Source: Cohnella endophytica
GTDB lineage: Bacteria > Bacillota > Bacilli > Paenibacillales > Paenibacillaceae
DNA length: 64,000 nt
NCBI RefSeq assembly: GCF_003628305.1
Contig: NZ_RBZM01000004.1
Coordinates: forward strand, 496,001 to 560,000
Reading direction: 5' to 3'
Position numbers and translations under genes: made by a program. The notes beneath the pieces were generated by a model that was not told where the DNA came from, made no database searches, and saw only the letters and a program-made list of their open reading frames with translations. Shown here piece by piece: positions 36,478 through 45,454 of this stretch. Position 1 is the stretch's first letter; each line of letters starts with the position of its first letter.

Positions 36478-36557
36478 AGTCGTTTCTCACAATGCCAAGG
36501 AATCCGTTATGCTTGAGACACAGAACAATCAAAGGTGTGGAAGGGGAATTTTTTCGA

Positions 36558-39500
36558 GTGAAAAGTTTAATTAACGGCGCATTCCGCAACAAAGCGGCAA
36601 TGATCATCATTGTCATCATGGTTTTAGGGATGGGGATTCTCAGTTATACGAAGTTGCCGAGGGAGTTTCTGCCCGAAGCCGACAACCCGCAAGTTACCGT
36701 ATCGGTAATCGGGCCGGGTTACGACGCGTCTTCGATGGACCGCTCCGTAACTGGGCCGTTGGAGAAATCGTTGGCGGCTATTAAAGGCAAGACAAACGTC
36801 TTTACGAACTCGGGAGACGGCTTCTCCCAAGTAAACCTGAATTTCGATTCGAATACGAACATGAAGGAAGCGAAGGCGGAAGTCGAGAAAGCCGTTAACG
36901 CGGTTCGGCTTCCAGCTAACGTGTCTCCGCCTTACGTCGTGCAATTCAATACTTCGATGATTCCGATCTCATTCGTAACTCTAACCTTCGAAGACGGATT
37001 GACGGATGCGCGGAAGGATGCGCTAGAACAGCAAGTGCTTGGCGAATTCGAAGCGATCGACGGCGTCGGCAGCGTTCAGATGTCCGGGAAGTCCCAGCCG
37101 AAAGTCAATATCGTACCCGACCTGGCCAAGCTTGCCGAGAAGGGCGTTCCGCTGCAATCGCTGTACGGCGTACTGCAAGGACGCGAAGCTTCCGCTTCCG
37201 TCGGCGAGAGTACGCTTGGCGGCCAGGTCGTGAACTTGAACGTCTCCGCCGCGCTGAGCGACGTCGAAGCCTTGAAACGTCTTCCCGTCGCGCAAGGCGT
37301 TAAGCTCGCGGACGTAGCGACGGTTACTTACGATGACGCAAAAGAAACGCTGTTCCATATGAACGGCAAAGACGCGCTCAATTTCGTCATCTCCAAAGGC
37401 GCCAATTCCAATGCGGTCAAAGTCGGCGGCGCGGTAGAAGACATCGTCAAGAAATACAATGGCGAGAACAAATCCGTCAACATGATCGTCTACATCAGCA
37501 CGTCCGAGCAAGTGGTTCATTCCGTAGACAGCATGATCCGCGAAGTATTAATCGGTGCCTTGCTGGCAACGATCGTCATCCTGATCTTCATGCGCAACAT
37601 TCGCGCGACGCTGGTTACGATCGTCTCGATTCCGCTATCGCTCGCGATGACGCTTTATTTGCTCGATATGTCGGGCATTACGCTTAACATTCTTACGCTC
37701 GGCGGTGTCGCGGTTGCCGTCGGACGTCTCGTCGACGATAGTATCGTCGTTATCGAGAATATTTTCCGCCGTCTGCAGCAAGAGAAGTTCTCGCGCGATC
37801 TCGTAATCGACGCGACCAAAGAAGTATCTCGGGCAATTACGGCGTCCACTCTCGCGACGATTTGTATTTTCTTGCCGATGAGCTTGCTAAGAGGCGGTCT
37901 GCAATCTTTCTTGCTTCCGTTCGCCCTGACGATGACCTACGCGATGCTATCCTCGTTGCTCGTAGCATTGACGATCATCCCGCTCATGAGCTCCGGTATG
38001 CTCAAAAAATCGAAAATCAAGGAACATCAACCTTCCAAGCGGTTCGTTCGCTTGCTCGAATGGAACTTGCGTTTCAAATGGATTCCGATCATTGGAGCGA
38101 TCCTTCTGCTCTTCGGTTCCATTGGAACGTACATTGCGATGCCTAAGGGCGCGATCGATTCGTCCAGCGCGGAGAACCTGAACGTGAGCTTGGAATACAA
38201 GCCGGATACGCCGATCATCCAAGTGCTGGATAGCGGCAGTAAGCTGGAATCGTTCCTCATGAATCGCGACGACGTCGAATGGGTCACGATGAGTAACGGG
38301 AATAGCGCGGAAGCCGCGAAATACGCCTCGGTACAATCTCCGACGCTCGTGTCTTACATGCTGAAAATGAAAAAAGGCGCGGATGCCGAGAAAGTGATCG
38401 AAGCCGTTAAAGCGGAAGCCGCGAACTATCCAGGGGCGACGCTGAATACGGGGACGGGAACTTTCCTTTCCGGCGGCGGAAGCTCGACTCAAGTCATCGT
38501 CGACATAACGGGGGATAATCTCGAGACGATCGGCAAGACGGCCGAGGAAGTCATGGCCAAGATCAAACCGATCAAAGACGTTCTGAAAGTCGAAAGCAAC
38601 CAACAAGAGAAGAAAACGGTATACACCTTGGAGATCGATCCTACGACGGCCAAGGGCGGCGATGTCGCCATGCAACTTCAAGGCATGCTCAATCCGGTGC
38701 CGGTAGGTTCGCTGACGATTGACGATCAAGACATCTCGGTTATGCTGCAACCGGCTTTGAAACCGACATCGGAGAGCGATTTGTCCGCGCTTACCATTAT
38801 GACGGACGCAGGACCGAAACCGGTATCCAGCATCGCCAAATGGGTGAAAGCGGAGCAAGCGACGACGTTCTTCCATAAGGACGGCAAAAGCTACGTTCGC
38901 GTATCGGCTTCCGTCGAACCGTCCCAACTGTCCAAAGTCGGTTCCGAGATCAGTAAGCAGATGAAGGAAGTGAAGCTGCCTGAAGGCGTGAAGCTGAACG
39001 TAGGCGGCGCATCCGCCGACCAGTCGGCGGACATCATGAGCCTATTGATGATGGCGCTCGTGTCCATCGGGATCGTTTATCTGGTTATGGTATTCACGTT
39101 CAAGACGATCAAAGCGCCACTGGCGATTCTCAGCTCGATCTTCTTTATTCCGATCGGTTCGGTGCTTGGTCTGATCGTCTCCGGGATTACGCCGGACTTC
39201 ACCGCCATCTTCGGCGTCGTTATGCTCATCGGTATCGTCGTTACGAACGCGATCGTCTTGATCGACCGCGTGAAGCATAACGAAGTCGACAAGAACATGA
39301 CGATTCGCGAAGCGCTTCTCGAAGCGGCCGGCATTCGTATGCGTCCGATTCTGATGACCGCGATCGCGACGGTCGGTGCGATGCTGCCCCTCGTCTTCAG
39401 TTCCGCGGAAAGCGGAAGCATCGTCTCCAAAAGCCTTGCCATCGTCGTTATCGGAGGCCTCGTCATTTCGACGGTGCTGACGCTGGTCATCGTGCCTTGC

Positions 39501-39584
39501 ATTTACGAATTGCTGTACTTCCGCAAATCGGCCAAACAACGTAAATCCGCCGTGAAGGCGGTCGACGCGGGAATCGCGCAATAA
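36558..39584 (+). CDS. RND-family efflux permease (SwrC/AcrB-like)
   Basis: A 1008-residue transporter. Helix 1 follows NGAFRNKAAMIIIVIMVLGM; helix 4 carries VGRLVDDSIVVIENI, with the proton-relay acidic pair, and helices 10-12 end GGLVISTVLTLVIVPCIYELL. Two large extracellular loops (about 40-330 and 550-855) are present. The Gram-positive relatives such as SwrC export surfactin-like or fatty compounds. The GTG at 36558 follows AAGGGGAA. No adaptor gene is adjacent. Confidence 0.9.
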   Translation: MKSLINGAFRNKAAMIIIVIMVLGMGILSYTKLPREFLPEADNPQVTVSVIGPGYDASSMDRSVTGPLEKSLAAIKGKTNVFTNSGDGFSQVNLNFDSNTNMKEAKAEVEKAVNAVRLPANVSPPYVVQFNTSMIPISFVTLTFEDGLTDARKDALEQQVLGEFEAIDGVGSVQMSGKSQPKVNIVPDLAKLAEKGVPLQSLYGVLQGREASASVGESTLGGQVVNLNVSAALSDVEALKRLPVAQGVKLADVATVTYDDAKETLFHMNGKDALNFVISKGANSNAVKVGGAVEDIVKKYNGENKSVNMIVYISTSEQVVHSVDSMIREVLIGALLATIVILIFMRNIRATLVTIVSIPLSLAMTLYLLDMSGITLNILTLGGVAVAVGRLVDDSIVVIENIFRRLQQEKFSRDLVIDATKEVSRAITASTLATICIFLPMSLLRGGLQSFLLPFALTMTYAMLSSLLVALTIIPLMSSGMLKKSKIKEHQPSKRFVRLLEWNLRFKWIPIIGAILLLFGSIGTYIAMPKGAIDSSSAENLNVSLEYKPDTPIIQVLDSGSKLESFLMNRDDVEWVTMSNGNSAEAAKYASVQSPTLVSYMLKMKKGADAEKVIEAVKAEAANYPGATLNTGTGTFLSGGGSSTQVIVDITGDNLETIGKTAEEVMAKIKPIKDVLKVESNQQEKKTVYTLEIDPTTAKGGDVAMQLQGMLNPVPVGSLTIDDQDISVMLQPALKPTSESDLSALTIMTDAGPKPVSSIAKWVKAEQATTFFHKDGKSYVRVSASVEPSQLSKVGSEISKQMKEVKLPEGVKLNVGGASADQSADIMSLLMMALVSIGIVYLVMVFTFKTIKAPLAILSSIFFIPIGSVLGLIVSGITPDFTAIFGVVMLIGIVVTNAIVLIDRVKHNEVDKNMTIREALLEAAGIRMRPILMTAIATVGAMLPLVFSSAESGSIVSKSLAIVVIGGLVISTVLTLVIVPCIYELLYFRKSAKQRKSAVKAVDAGIAQ

Positions 39585-39599
39585 ATCGGGTTCATGCAC

Positions 39600-39636
39600 A
39601 AAGCCGTTCAAGGGATATTCCCTTGAACGGCTTTTG
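39600..39636 (+). terminator. Terminator after the RND pump gene
   Basis: Fifteen-base-pair perfect stem AAGCCGTTCAAGGGA/TCCCTTGAACGGCTT with a TTTTG tail. Confidence 0.92.
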
Positions 39637-39655
39637 TTGTACGCTATTATTGCGG

Positions 39656-39678
39656 AATCGCTATCCCCTTCGCTCAGG
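39656..39678 (+). repeat. Shortened dispersed copy of the 57-bp repeat
   Basis: AATCGCTATCCCCTTCGCTCAGG matches the end and the core of the 10.5-kb repeat units with GTCCATAAT deleted. It overlaps the end of the DUF1054 gene and supplies its TGA stop codon. Confidence 0.7.
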
Positions 39679-40324
39679 CGAATGCCATGCGATACAAAGG
39701 CAACAACGTCTTGAACGTTTCCTTTGTTTTGCTCAAGAAAGCATCGGCATCGGATAGAATCGGATCGCCGCGCCGGATATGAATGCCGCACGTAAGCTCA
39801 GCGGCTTTGACGGTTTTAAGTCTGGTAAACAATTCGGCCAGTTCGTCATTCGTCATTTGCCCATGCACGAGCCCCGTAGGAACCATATGGTCCTTAGACC
39901 AGACGAAGCCGGCGGGAACGGAGCGGCGTATGGATTCCAACTCGTTCAAGGCGCGCTCCGCGAAGGCGTCCTTATTCGGACATTCATAAATAATGGCGAA
40001 CTGCACGAAGACGTGGCTTGACCATAAGCCGATCTGAAAATGCGGGTAGGCTTTATAACCGCGCTTATTATTGGCGAAGGCGACCCAACTGTCGTTCGGA
40101 GGGTTAACGGTTCTGCGCGCATGCTTGGCCACGTGGACGAACATCTCTTCCTCGCACATCGACTCGAGCGAAGGGATGATCTCTTGGCCGATGAGGTGGA
40201 ATTTCGGCCGGACGTTCTCGATGAGCGCTTCCATCCGCGCTTCCAGTCCGGCGATCTCGAATACCGCGAAATCCCGGTCCTCGAAACCTTGAAACTCGGC
40301 TAAAGTATTTGTCGATTGGGTCAT
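39674..40324 (-). CDS. DUF1054 family protein (YktB-like, UPF0637)
   Basis: A 216-residue protein matching YktB: GFEDRDFAVFEIAGLEARM at the start, FHLIGQEI, HVAKHARRTVNPPNDSWVAF and FQIGLWSSHVFVQFAIIYE. The family is conserved in Bacilli and has unknown function. AAAGGAGAG lies before the ATG. Its last codon and stop fall in a dispersed repeat, suggesting that the element has altered the C-terminus. Confidence 0.85.
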   Translation of the reverse strand: MTQSTNTLAEFQGFEDRDFAVFEIAGLEARMEALIENVRPKFHLIGQEIIPSLESMCEEEMFVHVAKHARRTVNPPNDSWVAFANNKRGYKAYPHFQIGLWSSHVFVQFAIIYECPNKDAFAERALNELESIRRSVPAGFVWSKDHMVPTGLVHGQMTNDELAELFTRLKTVKAAELTCGIHIRRGDPILSDADAFLSKTKETFKTLLPLYRMAFA

Positions 40325-40537
40325 ATGAGAACTCTCCTTTCACGAGAGTTTAACATTCTCGTCCGCATGTACGCAATATTGGGATGAACGGCACCGGATT
40401 GCGTAAAAAATAGGAAGGAAAATAGTCAAGAAACCAAGTTGCCATAACATAAGATGGAGTATAAGATAGTAGTAAGCCACAATATTCAGACAATTCGGTC
40501 AATATCTCAAGCCATGCGATTAATGCAGGAGGGGGGG

Positions 40538-41143
40538 ATGGCCGTGAACCGCAGCCATGAGGTGGAGTATTGCAACCTAGAGCTACGATTCGAACGTCGC
40601 CAGATTCAGAATTTGATCCGGGAACTCATTCAGGAAGGCTATTCCCTGTATTGGAACGAGAGCGAGCATCAGTTCATCGTATCCGTAAGAACGGGCCGTA
40701 AATTGCTGAAGCTTAGGTTCCTCAGAGTGCTGGGCCGCTACAAAATGGTCGGAGATTATTTGGTCAAGGACGAGAAGCTGTCGCAATGGATCGAGAAGCT
40801 TATCAACGATACCCGAGGTCACGCTGTCGTAAAGAGAATTCACGACCGTCAAGTGCTTAGAATCGAGAATATCATGTTCGGCGAAATTATCCGTCTCGTG
40901 GAGGTGTCCGGCATGGAACATCGGATTATTTTTCAAAAGCGGCCTCAAGTTACGATAGAAGACATGGTGCAGGCCTTCAAATCAAAAAGAGCCGAGCTGC
41001 GAGCGGGCGTGCTACGCCTTGAGGTCGATTACGAACTCGCCGTTCTTCACGAGGCGATCGCGAACGATTGGACCGAAGCGATCGAGTCCAGCAAGGAAAA
41101 GCTCAAGGCTATGCGTACCGAGATGCTTCTATTGGAACTTTAA
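40538..41143 (+). CDS. Conserved-looking cytoplasmic protein of unknown function
   Basis: About 201 residues, basic and helical, without signal or membrane segments. The ATG at 40538 is chosen because AGGAGG sits five bases before it; the frame is open 28 codons further, but that part contains a promoter-like TTGCCA...TATAAG (40440-40466). A run of seven G lies between Shine-Dalgarno and start. Motifs such as RFERRQIQNLIRELIQEGY and HRIIFQKRPQVTIED match no family I can name. Confidence 0.7.
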   Translation: MAVNRSHEVEYCNLELRFERRQIQNLIRELIQEGYSLYWNESEHQFIVSVRTGRKLLKLRFLRVLGRYKMVGDYLVKDEKLSQWIEKLINDTRGHAVVKRIHDRQVLRIENIMFGEIIRLVEVSGMEHRIIFQKRPQVTIEDMVQAFKSKRAELRAGVLRLEVDYELAVLHEAIANDWTEAIESSKEKLKAMRTEMLLLEL

Positions 41144-41169
41144 CCAGCGCGTAAACCCATATATGAAAC

Positions 41170-41207
41170 AAGAGGAGACCCTAGTCTTTAAGGGTCTCCT
41201 CTTTATT
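41170..41207 (+). terminator. Terminator between convergent genes at 41 kb
   Basis: Perfect 13-bp stem AAGAGGAGACCCT/AGGGTCTCCTCTT, TTATTT tail. Confidence 0.88.
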
Positions 41208-41217
41208 TAGGAATAGA

Positions 41218-41751
41218 TTAGTTCGCTTGAGCGAATTCCAATTCGATGTGAACTTTGATAGCGTCGCCTACGAGCAGGCCGCCCGTTTCAAGCGCGGCAT
41301 TCCAAGTTAATCCGAATTCCGAACGGTGGATAACGCCGTCGGCCGCTACGCCCAATTTTACGTTGCCCCACGGATCTTTGGCAGGACCGGAAATTTCCGC
41401 GTTTAACGTAACGGATTTCGTTACGCCGGCGATCGTAAGATCTCCGGTTAGCGCATAGTCTTCGCCGCCTTTGGTTTCGATCGAGGTTTTCTTGAACGTA
41501 ATTTGCGGGAACTGCTCGGCATTAAAGAAGTCCGGTGATTTCAAGTGGCCGTCGCGTCCTTCGTCTTTCGTGCTGATGCTGTTGACGTCGATCGTAAGCG
41601 TCGCTTCCAGATCGGCCAAGTTCGCGGGATCCGCGGAGACGGTTGCGTCGAATTCGTTAAAGTTGCCGCGTACGTTCGTGATCATCATGTGACGGACGCT
41701 GAAGGAAATTCCGCTGTGAGATTTATCAAGTGCCCAATTGCTTGCTGCCAT
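41218..41751 (-). CDS. YceI family protein
   Basis: A 177-residue lipocalin-like beta-barrel; WALDKSHSGISFSVRHMMI, RGNFNEFDATV, KSPDFFNAEQFPQITF and VTLNAEI are the YceI pattern. Members bind isoprenoid-like lipids. There is no signal peptide, so this is a cytoplasmic variant, as usual in Gram-positives. The ATG at 41751 follows AAAGGGAG. Confidence 0.92.
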   Translation of the reverse strand: MAASNWALDKSHSGISFSVRHMMITNVRGNFNEFDATVSADPANLADLEATLTIDVNSISTKDEGRDGHLKSPDFFNAEQFPQITFKKTSIETKGGEDYALTGDLTIAGVTKSVTLNAEISGPAKDPWGNVKLGVAADGVIHRSEFGLTWNAALETGGLLVGDAIKVHIELEFAQAN

Positions 41752-41920
41752 AATTAACACTCCCTTTATTATTTATATTTACTATTAAATATTAAGTTAA
41801 AGAAAAAAGCAAGCAATTTTTAGGCGATTATCGGCATTGGAAATGGTGGTTTTCTTCTGGTCGCAAAAAGAGTACAATAGTTTTATTGTGAAAATTTTGT
41901 AACAGGGGATGAAGAACATT

Positions 41921-43336
41921 ATGTCGAAAGCAAACATTGGCGTTGTCGGCTTAGCCGTCATGGGACGCAACCTGGCCCTGAATATCGAGAGCCGCGGATT
42001 TACGGTTGCGGTATATAACCGCTCGAGAGAAAAAACCGACGATCTGCTCGCTACGGATGGACAAGGCAAAAATCTCGTAGGCACGTTTTCCGTGGAAGAA
42101 TTCGTGAACTCGCTCGAGAAACCTCGTAAAATTCTGATTATGGTGCAAGCGGGCGCAGGTACGGACGCGACGATCGAATCGCTCGTTCCGCATCTGGATC
42201 AAGGAGATATCATTATCGATGGCGGTAACGCATTTTTCCCGGATACCCAACGTCGCAGCAAAGATTTGACGGCGCAAGGCTTCCATTTTATCGGAACGGG
42301 CGTATCCGGCGGCGAAGAAGGCGCGTTGAAAGGCCCGTCTATCATGCCGGGCGGACCTGAAGAAGCTTACCGTTTGGTCGAGCCGATCTTGACGGGCATT
42401 TCCGCGAAAGTCAATGGCGATCCATGTTGTACATATATCGGACCGGATGGCGCGGGGCACTACGTTAAAATGGTGCACAACGGAATCGAATACGGCGACA
42501 TGCAGCTGATTTGCGAAGCTTACCAATTGCTTAAGGACGTCGTAGGCGTGTCCACGGACGAGTTGCACGACATCTTCGGCGAGTGGAACAAAGGCGAGCT
42601 GGATAGCTACCTGATCGAGATCACGACCGATATTTTCGCGCAGAAGGATGCGGAGACCGGCAAACCGATGGTCGACGTTATTCTGGATTCCGCGGGACAA
42701 AAAGGAACCGGCAAATGGACGAGCCAAAGCGCGCTCGATCTCGGCGTACCTTTGTCCATCATCACGGAATCGGTATTCTCCCGTTTCTTGTCGGCTATGA
42801 AAGAAGAACGCGTAGCCGCCAGCAAAGTGCTCAAAGGACCGCAAACGAAACCGTTCCAAGGCGATAAAACCGCGTTCATCGAGAGCGTCCGCAAAGCGCT
42901 GTTCGCGAGCAAAATTTGCTCCTACGCGCAAGGCTTCGCGCAAATGCGTGCCGCTTCAGATGAGTACGGCTGGAATTTGCGTTACGGCGCTATCGCGAAG
43001 ATCTTCCGCGGCGGCTGCATCATTCGCGCGCGTTTCCTGCAAAACATCATGGACGCGTACGACCGCGAGCCGGAACTTCGCAACCTGTTGCTCGACGAGT
43101 ATTTCAAAGGCGTCGTCGAATCGTACCAAGACGCATGGCGCGAAGTCGTTTCCACGGCAATCGCATACGGCATACCAGTTCCTTCGTTCGCCAGCGCGAT
43201 CGCTTATTACGATAGCTACCGTTCGGAGCGTCTGCCGGCTAACTTGCTTCAAGCGCAACGCGACTACTTCGGAGCCCATACGTTCAAACGTCTGGACAAA
43301 GAAGGCACGTTCCATCATAACTGGATGAACTCTTAA
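41921..43336 (+). CDS. gndA: 6-phosphogluconate dehydrogenase, decarboxylating
   Basis: Oxidises 6-phosphogluconate to ribulose 5-phosphate in the pentose phosphate pathway. The 471-residue protein has the NAD(P)-binding [28 protein letters not shown] (Arg/Lys favour NADP), [11 protein letters not shown], the catalytic [10 protein letters not shown] and KGTGKWTS. The ATG at 41921 has AGGGG 12 bases before it; an ATG at 41909 directly abuts that site. Confidence 0.96.
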   Translation: MSKANIGVVGLAVMGRNLALNIESRGFTVAVYNRSREKTDDLLATDGQGKNLVGTFSVEEFVNSLEKPRKILIMVQAGAGTDATIESLVPHLDQGDIIIDGGNAFFPDTQRRSKDLTAQGFHFIGTGVSGGEEGALKGPSIMPGGPEEAYRLVEPILTGISAKVNGDPCCTYIGPDGAGHYVKMVHNGIEYGDMQLICEAYQLLKDVVGVSTDELHDIFGEWNKGELDSYLIEITTDIFAQKDAETGKPMVDVILDSAGQKGTGKWTSQSALDLGVPLSIITESVFSRFLSAMKEERVAASKVLKGPQTKPFQGDKTAFIESVRKALFASKICSYAQGFAQMRAASDEYGWNLRYGAIAKIFRGGCIIRARFLQNIMDAYDREPELRNLLLDEYFKGVVESYQDAWREVVSTAIAYGIPVPSFASAIAYYDSYRSERLPANLLQAQRDYFGAHTFKRLDKEGTFHHNWMNS

Positions 43337-43337
43337 T

Positions 43338-43631
43338 TCAGTCGCGCGGGGCAAGCTCGCTTAACATCCGGCGAAAGCAGGCGGTATCGTGACCGCTCGG
43401 ACTTCGCCGGTGAAGGAGCAACAAAGCCATATCCGCGAAACAGGTAAAATGGGCAAGCAGCTGTGGCCGATCGAGCCCCGACCATTCGGGCGCTCTATCG
43501 GCCACTTTTTTCTTAATGAAGCCGAGCGCCCAAAGCACATCCTCCCTGCACAGCGGGTGCGAGGGATCGAGTAGCCGGCGCAGCGGTTGTTCGGCCGGCA
43601 GGTAGACCCGTGTTTTATCCAAGCATAACAT
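43338..43631 (-). CDS. Small protein of unknown function (97 aa)
   Basis: AAAGGTG lies five bases before the ATG at 43631. The product starts MLCLDKTRVYLPAEQPLRRL and contains REDVLWALGFIKKKVADRAPEW and CFADMALLLLHRR; it should be helical and soluble. No family recognised. It is convergent with gndA with one base between the stop codons. Confidence 0.6.
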   Translation of the reverse strand: MLCLDKTRVYLPAEQPLRRLLDPSHPLCREDVLWALGFIKKKVADRAPEWSGLDRPQLLAHFTCFADMALLLLHRRSPSGHDTACFRRMLSELAPRD

Positions 43632-43749
43632 CACCTTTGACGACATGTTCGTACACTATCAAAGTTACGGAAAAACTGCTCGTTTTATACCTGAAATGCG
43701 ATATGCTATGATAGATAAAACGTAATAAACAAGAAATGGGGAGCTTGCG

Positions 43750-44283
43750 TTGAACGGAAACGGCTCTAGCCGCAACATTATCATTGTGGGCTTCATGGGG
43801 ACCGGCAAATCGACGGTCAGCCGAATCCTATCCGAGCGTCTTGGCTGGGAGAGCATAGACACGGACGAAGAAATCGAGAGATTGGCGGGTAAGCCTATCA
43901 GGCAAATATTCGCCGAAGACGGAGAGCCGGCATTCCGGGATTGGGAAACGAAGGTTCTGGAACGGGTGCTGGAGAAGGATAAGCAAGTGGTGGCGACCGG
44001 AGGGGGAGCCGTACTTCGCGAGAGGAATCGGAGCATCCTGTTATCCGGAGGTTGGGTTGTGGCGCTTACGGCCGATAAAGAAAGCTTGATACGGCGCGTA
44101 ACGAGCGCGGCCGCCGCGGGAACGAGGCCGCTGCTCGAAGGCGATGCGGAGGAACGGGTTACCAGTTTGCTGGAATCGAGGCGCCATGCCTACGATTTCG
44201 CGCATGCGAGCGTGGATACGTCCGACCGATCGCCTTCGGAGGTAGCGGATTCGTTAATGGTTGGTTTGCCCGAGCAATCTTAA
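43750..44283 (+). CDS. aroK: Shikimate kinase
   Basis: Phosphorylates shikimate. The 177-residue product has Walker A GFMGTGKST, the shikimate-binding DTDEEIE, FRDWETKVLE and the VATGGGAVLRE loop. TTG start with GGGGAG nine bases upstream. EPSP synthase, the next enzyme of the pathway, is encoded about 1.2 kb downstream. Its end overlaps the convergent rhodanese gene by four bases. Confidence 0.93.
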   Translation: MNGNGSSRNIIIVGFMGTGKSTVSRILSERLGWESIDTDEEIERLAGKPIRQIFAEDGEPAFRDWETKVLERVLEKDKQVVATGGGAVLRERNRSILLSGGWVVALTADKESLIRRVTSAAAAGTRPLLEGDAEERVTSLLESRRHAYDFAHASVDTSDRSPSEVADSLMVGLPEQS

Positions 44284-44585
44284 GGAAGCTGCGACCAGGC
44301 GAGCATGCCGCCGATCATGTTCGTTACGCCTTTATATCCGAGCGAGGACAAGTACTGGCAGGCTTGATCGCTGCGATAGCCGCTGCGGCAGATGAAGACG
44401 ACTTCCTCTTCTTTCGGAATCGCGTTTAATTGCTGCGGAACTTGACCGAGAGGCAGGTGAATCGCTCCGGAAATCATGCCCTGAGCCACTTCTTCCTCTT
44501 CCCGTACGTCAATTAGATGAATTCGTTCTCCGGCATCCAGCCGGGATTTAAGTTGTTCGACGGAAATCGTCGCGTGTTCGCTCAT
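44280..44585 (-). CDS. Rhodanese-like domain protein
   Basis: A 101-residue single-domain rhodanese. The active-site loop CRSGYRSD, DVREEEEVAQGMISGAIHLPLGQ at the N-terminal part and GGMLAW near the end are typical. It probably carries persulfide sulfur. It faces aroK and diverges from the crcB pair. Confidence 0.9.
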   Translation of the reverse strand: MSEHATISVEQLKSRLDAGERIHLIDVREEEEVAQGMISGAIHLPLGQVPQQLNAIPKEEEVVFICRSGYRSDQACQYLSSLGYKGVTNMIGGMLAWSQLP

Positions 44586-44668
44586 CTGAGGTCAACCTTC
44601 TTTTCAATGGAATATAAGTTCATCATAAGAAACTGCGCATAGCGATGTCAACGTAAGGCGGGGAATTG

Positions 44669-45049
44669 ATGAGAATCGCGATCGGTATCGCCGTTGCGGG
44701 ATTTCTAGGAGCCTTGTTCCGCTTCGAGCTTGGGTTCCTGTTTCCGCAGCATGCGGAAGGAACTCCTTTCCCATGGGCCACGCTGGTTATTAACTTGTCG
44801 GGCTCCTTGCTGCTCGGTCTTCTGACGGGCAAAGTTTCGGGAGGAAATGCACCGGCCTGGCTGGGAGACGTACTGGGCGTCGGATTTCTTGGCGCTTACA
44901 CGACGTTCAGCTCGTTTAACGGGCAGTTGTGGCAGCTATGCGATAACGGAGCATACGCATTCGCTGCCGCATACGCGCTAATCAGCGGGCTAGGCGGCTG
45001 GTGGCTTGCCTCAAGAGGCTTGGAATGGGGAAGGGGCAGGTCGGCATGA
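44669..45049 (+). CDS. crcB: Fluoride exporter CrcB, subunit 1
   Basis: A 126-residue four-helix Fluc protein with GFLGALFRFELG, TLVINLSGSLLLG and GFLGAYTTFSSF. Two crcB genes in tandem usually form a heterodimeric fluoride channel. The ATG at 44669 follows AAGGCGGGG; TTG one codon earlier is possible. Its stop overlaps the second crcB start. Confidence 0.93.
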   Translation: MRIAIGIAVAGFLGALFRFELGFLFPQHAEGTPFPWATLVINLSGSLLLGLLTGKVSGGNAPAWLGDVLGVGFLGAYTTFSSFNGQLWQLCDNGAYAFAAAYALISGLGGWWLASRGLEWGRGRSA

Positions 45050-45426
45050 ACGGCATATGGACGGCTTGCCTCGTCGGCATCGGGGGTTCGATCGGGACGT
45101 TATTGCGCTACGGCGTCAGCCGTTCTGCGGCCGCGAAGCTTAAGCCGGGTTATTACGGTACTTTAACCGTGAATTTGGCAGGCTCCTTCGCGATGGGAAT
45201 GTTGATCGGGACTCATCTGGAACAAACGGATTTCGCCGCATACGCTTTCTCGGGAATCGGCATTCTAGGCGGGTTGACGACGTACTCGACATTAAACGTG
45301 CAGAAAGCCGATTTATCCGCAAAGGGAGCTAAGGGAACGTTAAGAACGTATATCGCCGCGACTTATATCGGCGGCTTCGGATTGACCGCCATTGGCGTCG
45401 CATTGGGCAACCTCATGAATACATAA
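45046..45426 (+). CDS. crcB: Fluoride exporter CrcB, subunit 2
   Basis: A 126-residue partner with GGSIGTLLRYG, GTLTVNLAGSFAMG and GILGGLTTYSTLN. It starts inside the ATGA overlap with subunit 1. The pair should form an antiparallel Fluc heterodimer. No fluoride riboswitch is evident upstream. Confidence 0.92.
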   Translation: MNGIWTACLVGIGGSIGTLLRYGVSRSAAAKLKPGYYGTLTVNLAGSFAMGMLIGTHLEQTDFAAYAFSGIGILGGLTTYSTLNVQKADLSAKGAKGTLRTYIAATYIGGFGLTAIGVALGNLMNT

Positions 45427-45454
45427 TCGTTATCGACAAGGAGCGTGTTTAGGA

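Noticed and set aside
44586-44668. Fluoride riboswitch before crcB
   Set aside because: The conserved GGCGATGG-type core and its pseudoknot partner are not present in the 83-base gap.
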